A stretch of DNA of 5,523 nt from Eubacteriales Family XIII. Incertae Sedis bacterium (lineage in GTDB: Bacteria > Bacillota > Clostridia > Peptostreptococcales > Anaerovoracaceae): NCBI GenBank assembly GCA_031263335.1, contig JAISGB010000140.1, forward strand, positions 1 to 5,523, read 5' to 3'. This document shows positions 5,488 through 5,523 of this stretch, piece after piece. Both the position numbers and the translations under genes were made by a program. The notes beneath the pieces are model-generated. The model was given only the letters and a program-made list of their open reading frames with translations. It was not told the DNA's origin and ran no database searches. Numbering within the stretch: position 1 is the first letter of the stretch; every line of letters starts with the position of its first letter.

Positions 5488-5523
5488 ATGTCAACCCCCC
5501 AAAACGCCGCCCAAAAGGGCGAA
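5488..5523 (+). CDS. Start of an unidentified gene, cut by the window end
   Basis: An ATG at 5488 opens a frame of 12 codons (MSTPQNAAQKGE) that runs off the window. It is believed because AGGAAAGGAG (5471-5480) lies 7 bases upstream, an ideal ribosome binding site, and because it lies 39 bases after the PRTase stop in the same direction with no terminator between. The N-terminus is polar and Gln/Ala-rich and carries no signal peptide in the visible part. The function cannot be told from 12 residues; operon membership with the PRTase is the only hint. Confidence 0.7.
   Translation, partial: MSTPQNAAQKGE

Overview
The window reads as a GC-rich bacterial chromosome segment in which every supported gene lies on the + strand. 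Several traits fit a Bacillota/Clostridia-type genome: strong AGGAGG-type ribosome binding sites, a TTG start with an ideal ribosome binding site, CCA-encoding tRNA genes, and a CAU tRNA whose body resembles the Bacillus tRNA-Ile2. The lineage is an inference and cannot be fixed from this sequence alone.

Layout. Bases 1-1685 hold the end of a polar amino-acid ABC importer operon: the C-terminus of a periplasmic-type (probably lipoprotein) binding protein, a complete HisM/GlnP-type permease and a complete GlnQ-type ATPase. A 128-base gap follows with a well-formed promoter (TTGCCT-N17-TATACT with extended -10), a perfect 13-bp hairpin and a tRNA with anticodon CAU, probably the lysidine-modified tRNA-Ile2. 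A compact intrinsic terminator comes next, then a MATE-family efflux transporter (461 aa). Twenty-two bases later is a membrane-anchored calcineurin-like metallophosphatase with its full metal-ligand set. After another short gap there is a second well-formed promoter (TTTACA-N17-TATACT), tRNA-Phe(GAA), an intrinsic terminator whose stem begins right after the CCA, and a phosphoribosyltransferase of the Apt (purine PRTase) group starting at TTG. The first 12 codons of a further gene, with a good ribosome binding site, run off the end.

How it works together. The ABC genes form one uptake system. The MATE and phosphatase genes look like a two-gene unit, and the PRTase and the last gene look like another. 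Both protein units sit just downstream of a tRNA plus terminator, and I see no convincing promoter of their own. Expression by readthrough from the tRNA promoters is therefore the simplest model. Most of the window is ordinary housekeeping and accessory sequence; I found no mobile element, CRISPR array or clearly new multi-gene system. The points most worth a second look are the tRNA-leader hairpin, the twice-repeated promoter-tRNA-terminator-CDS layout and the mismatched CAU tRNA.
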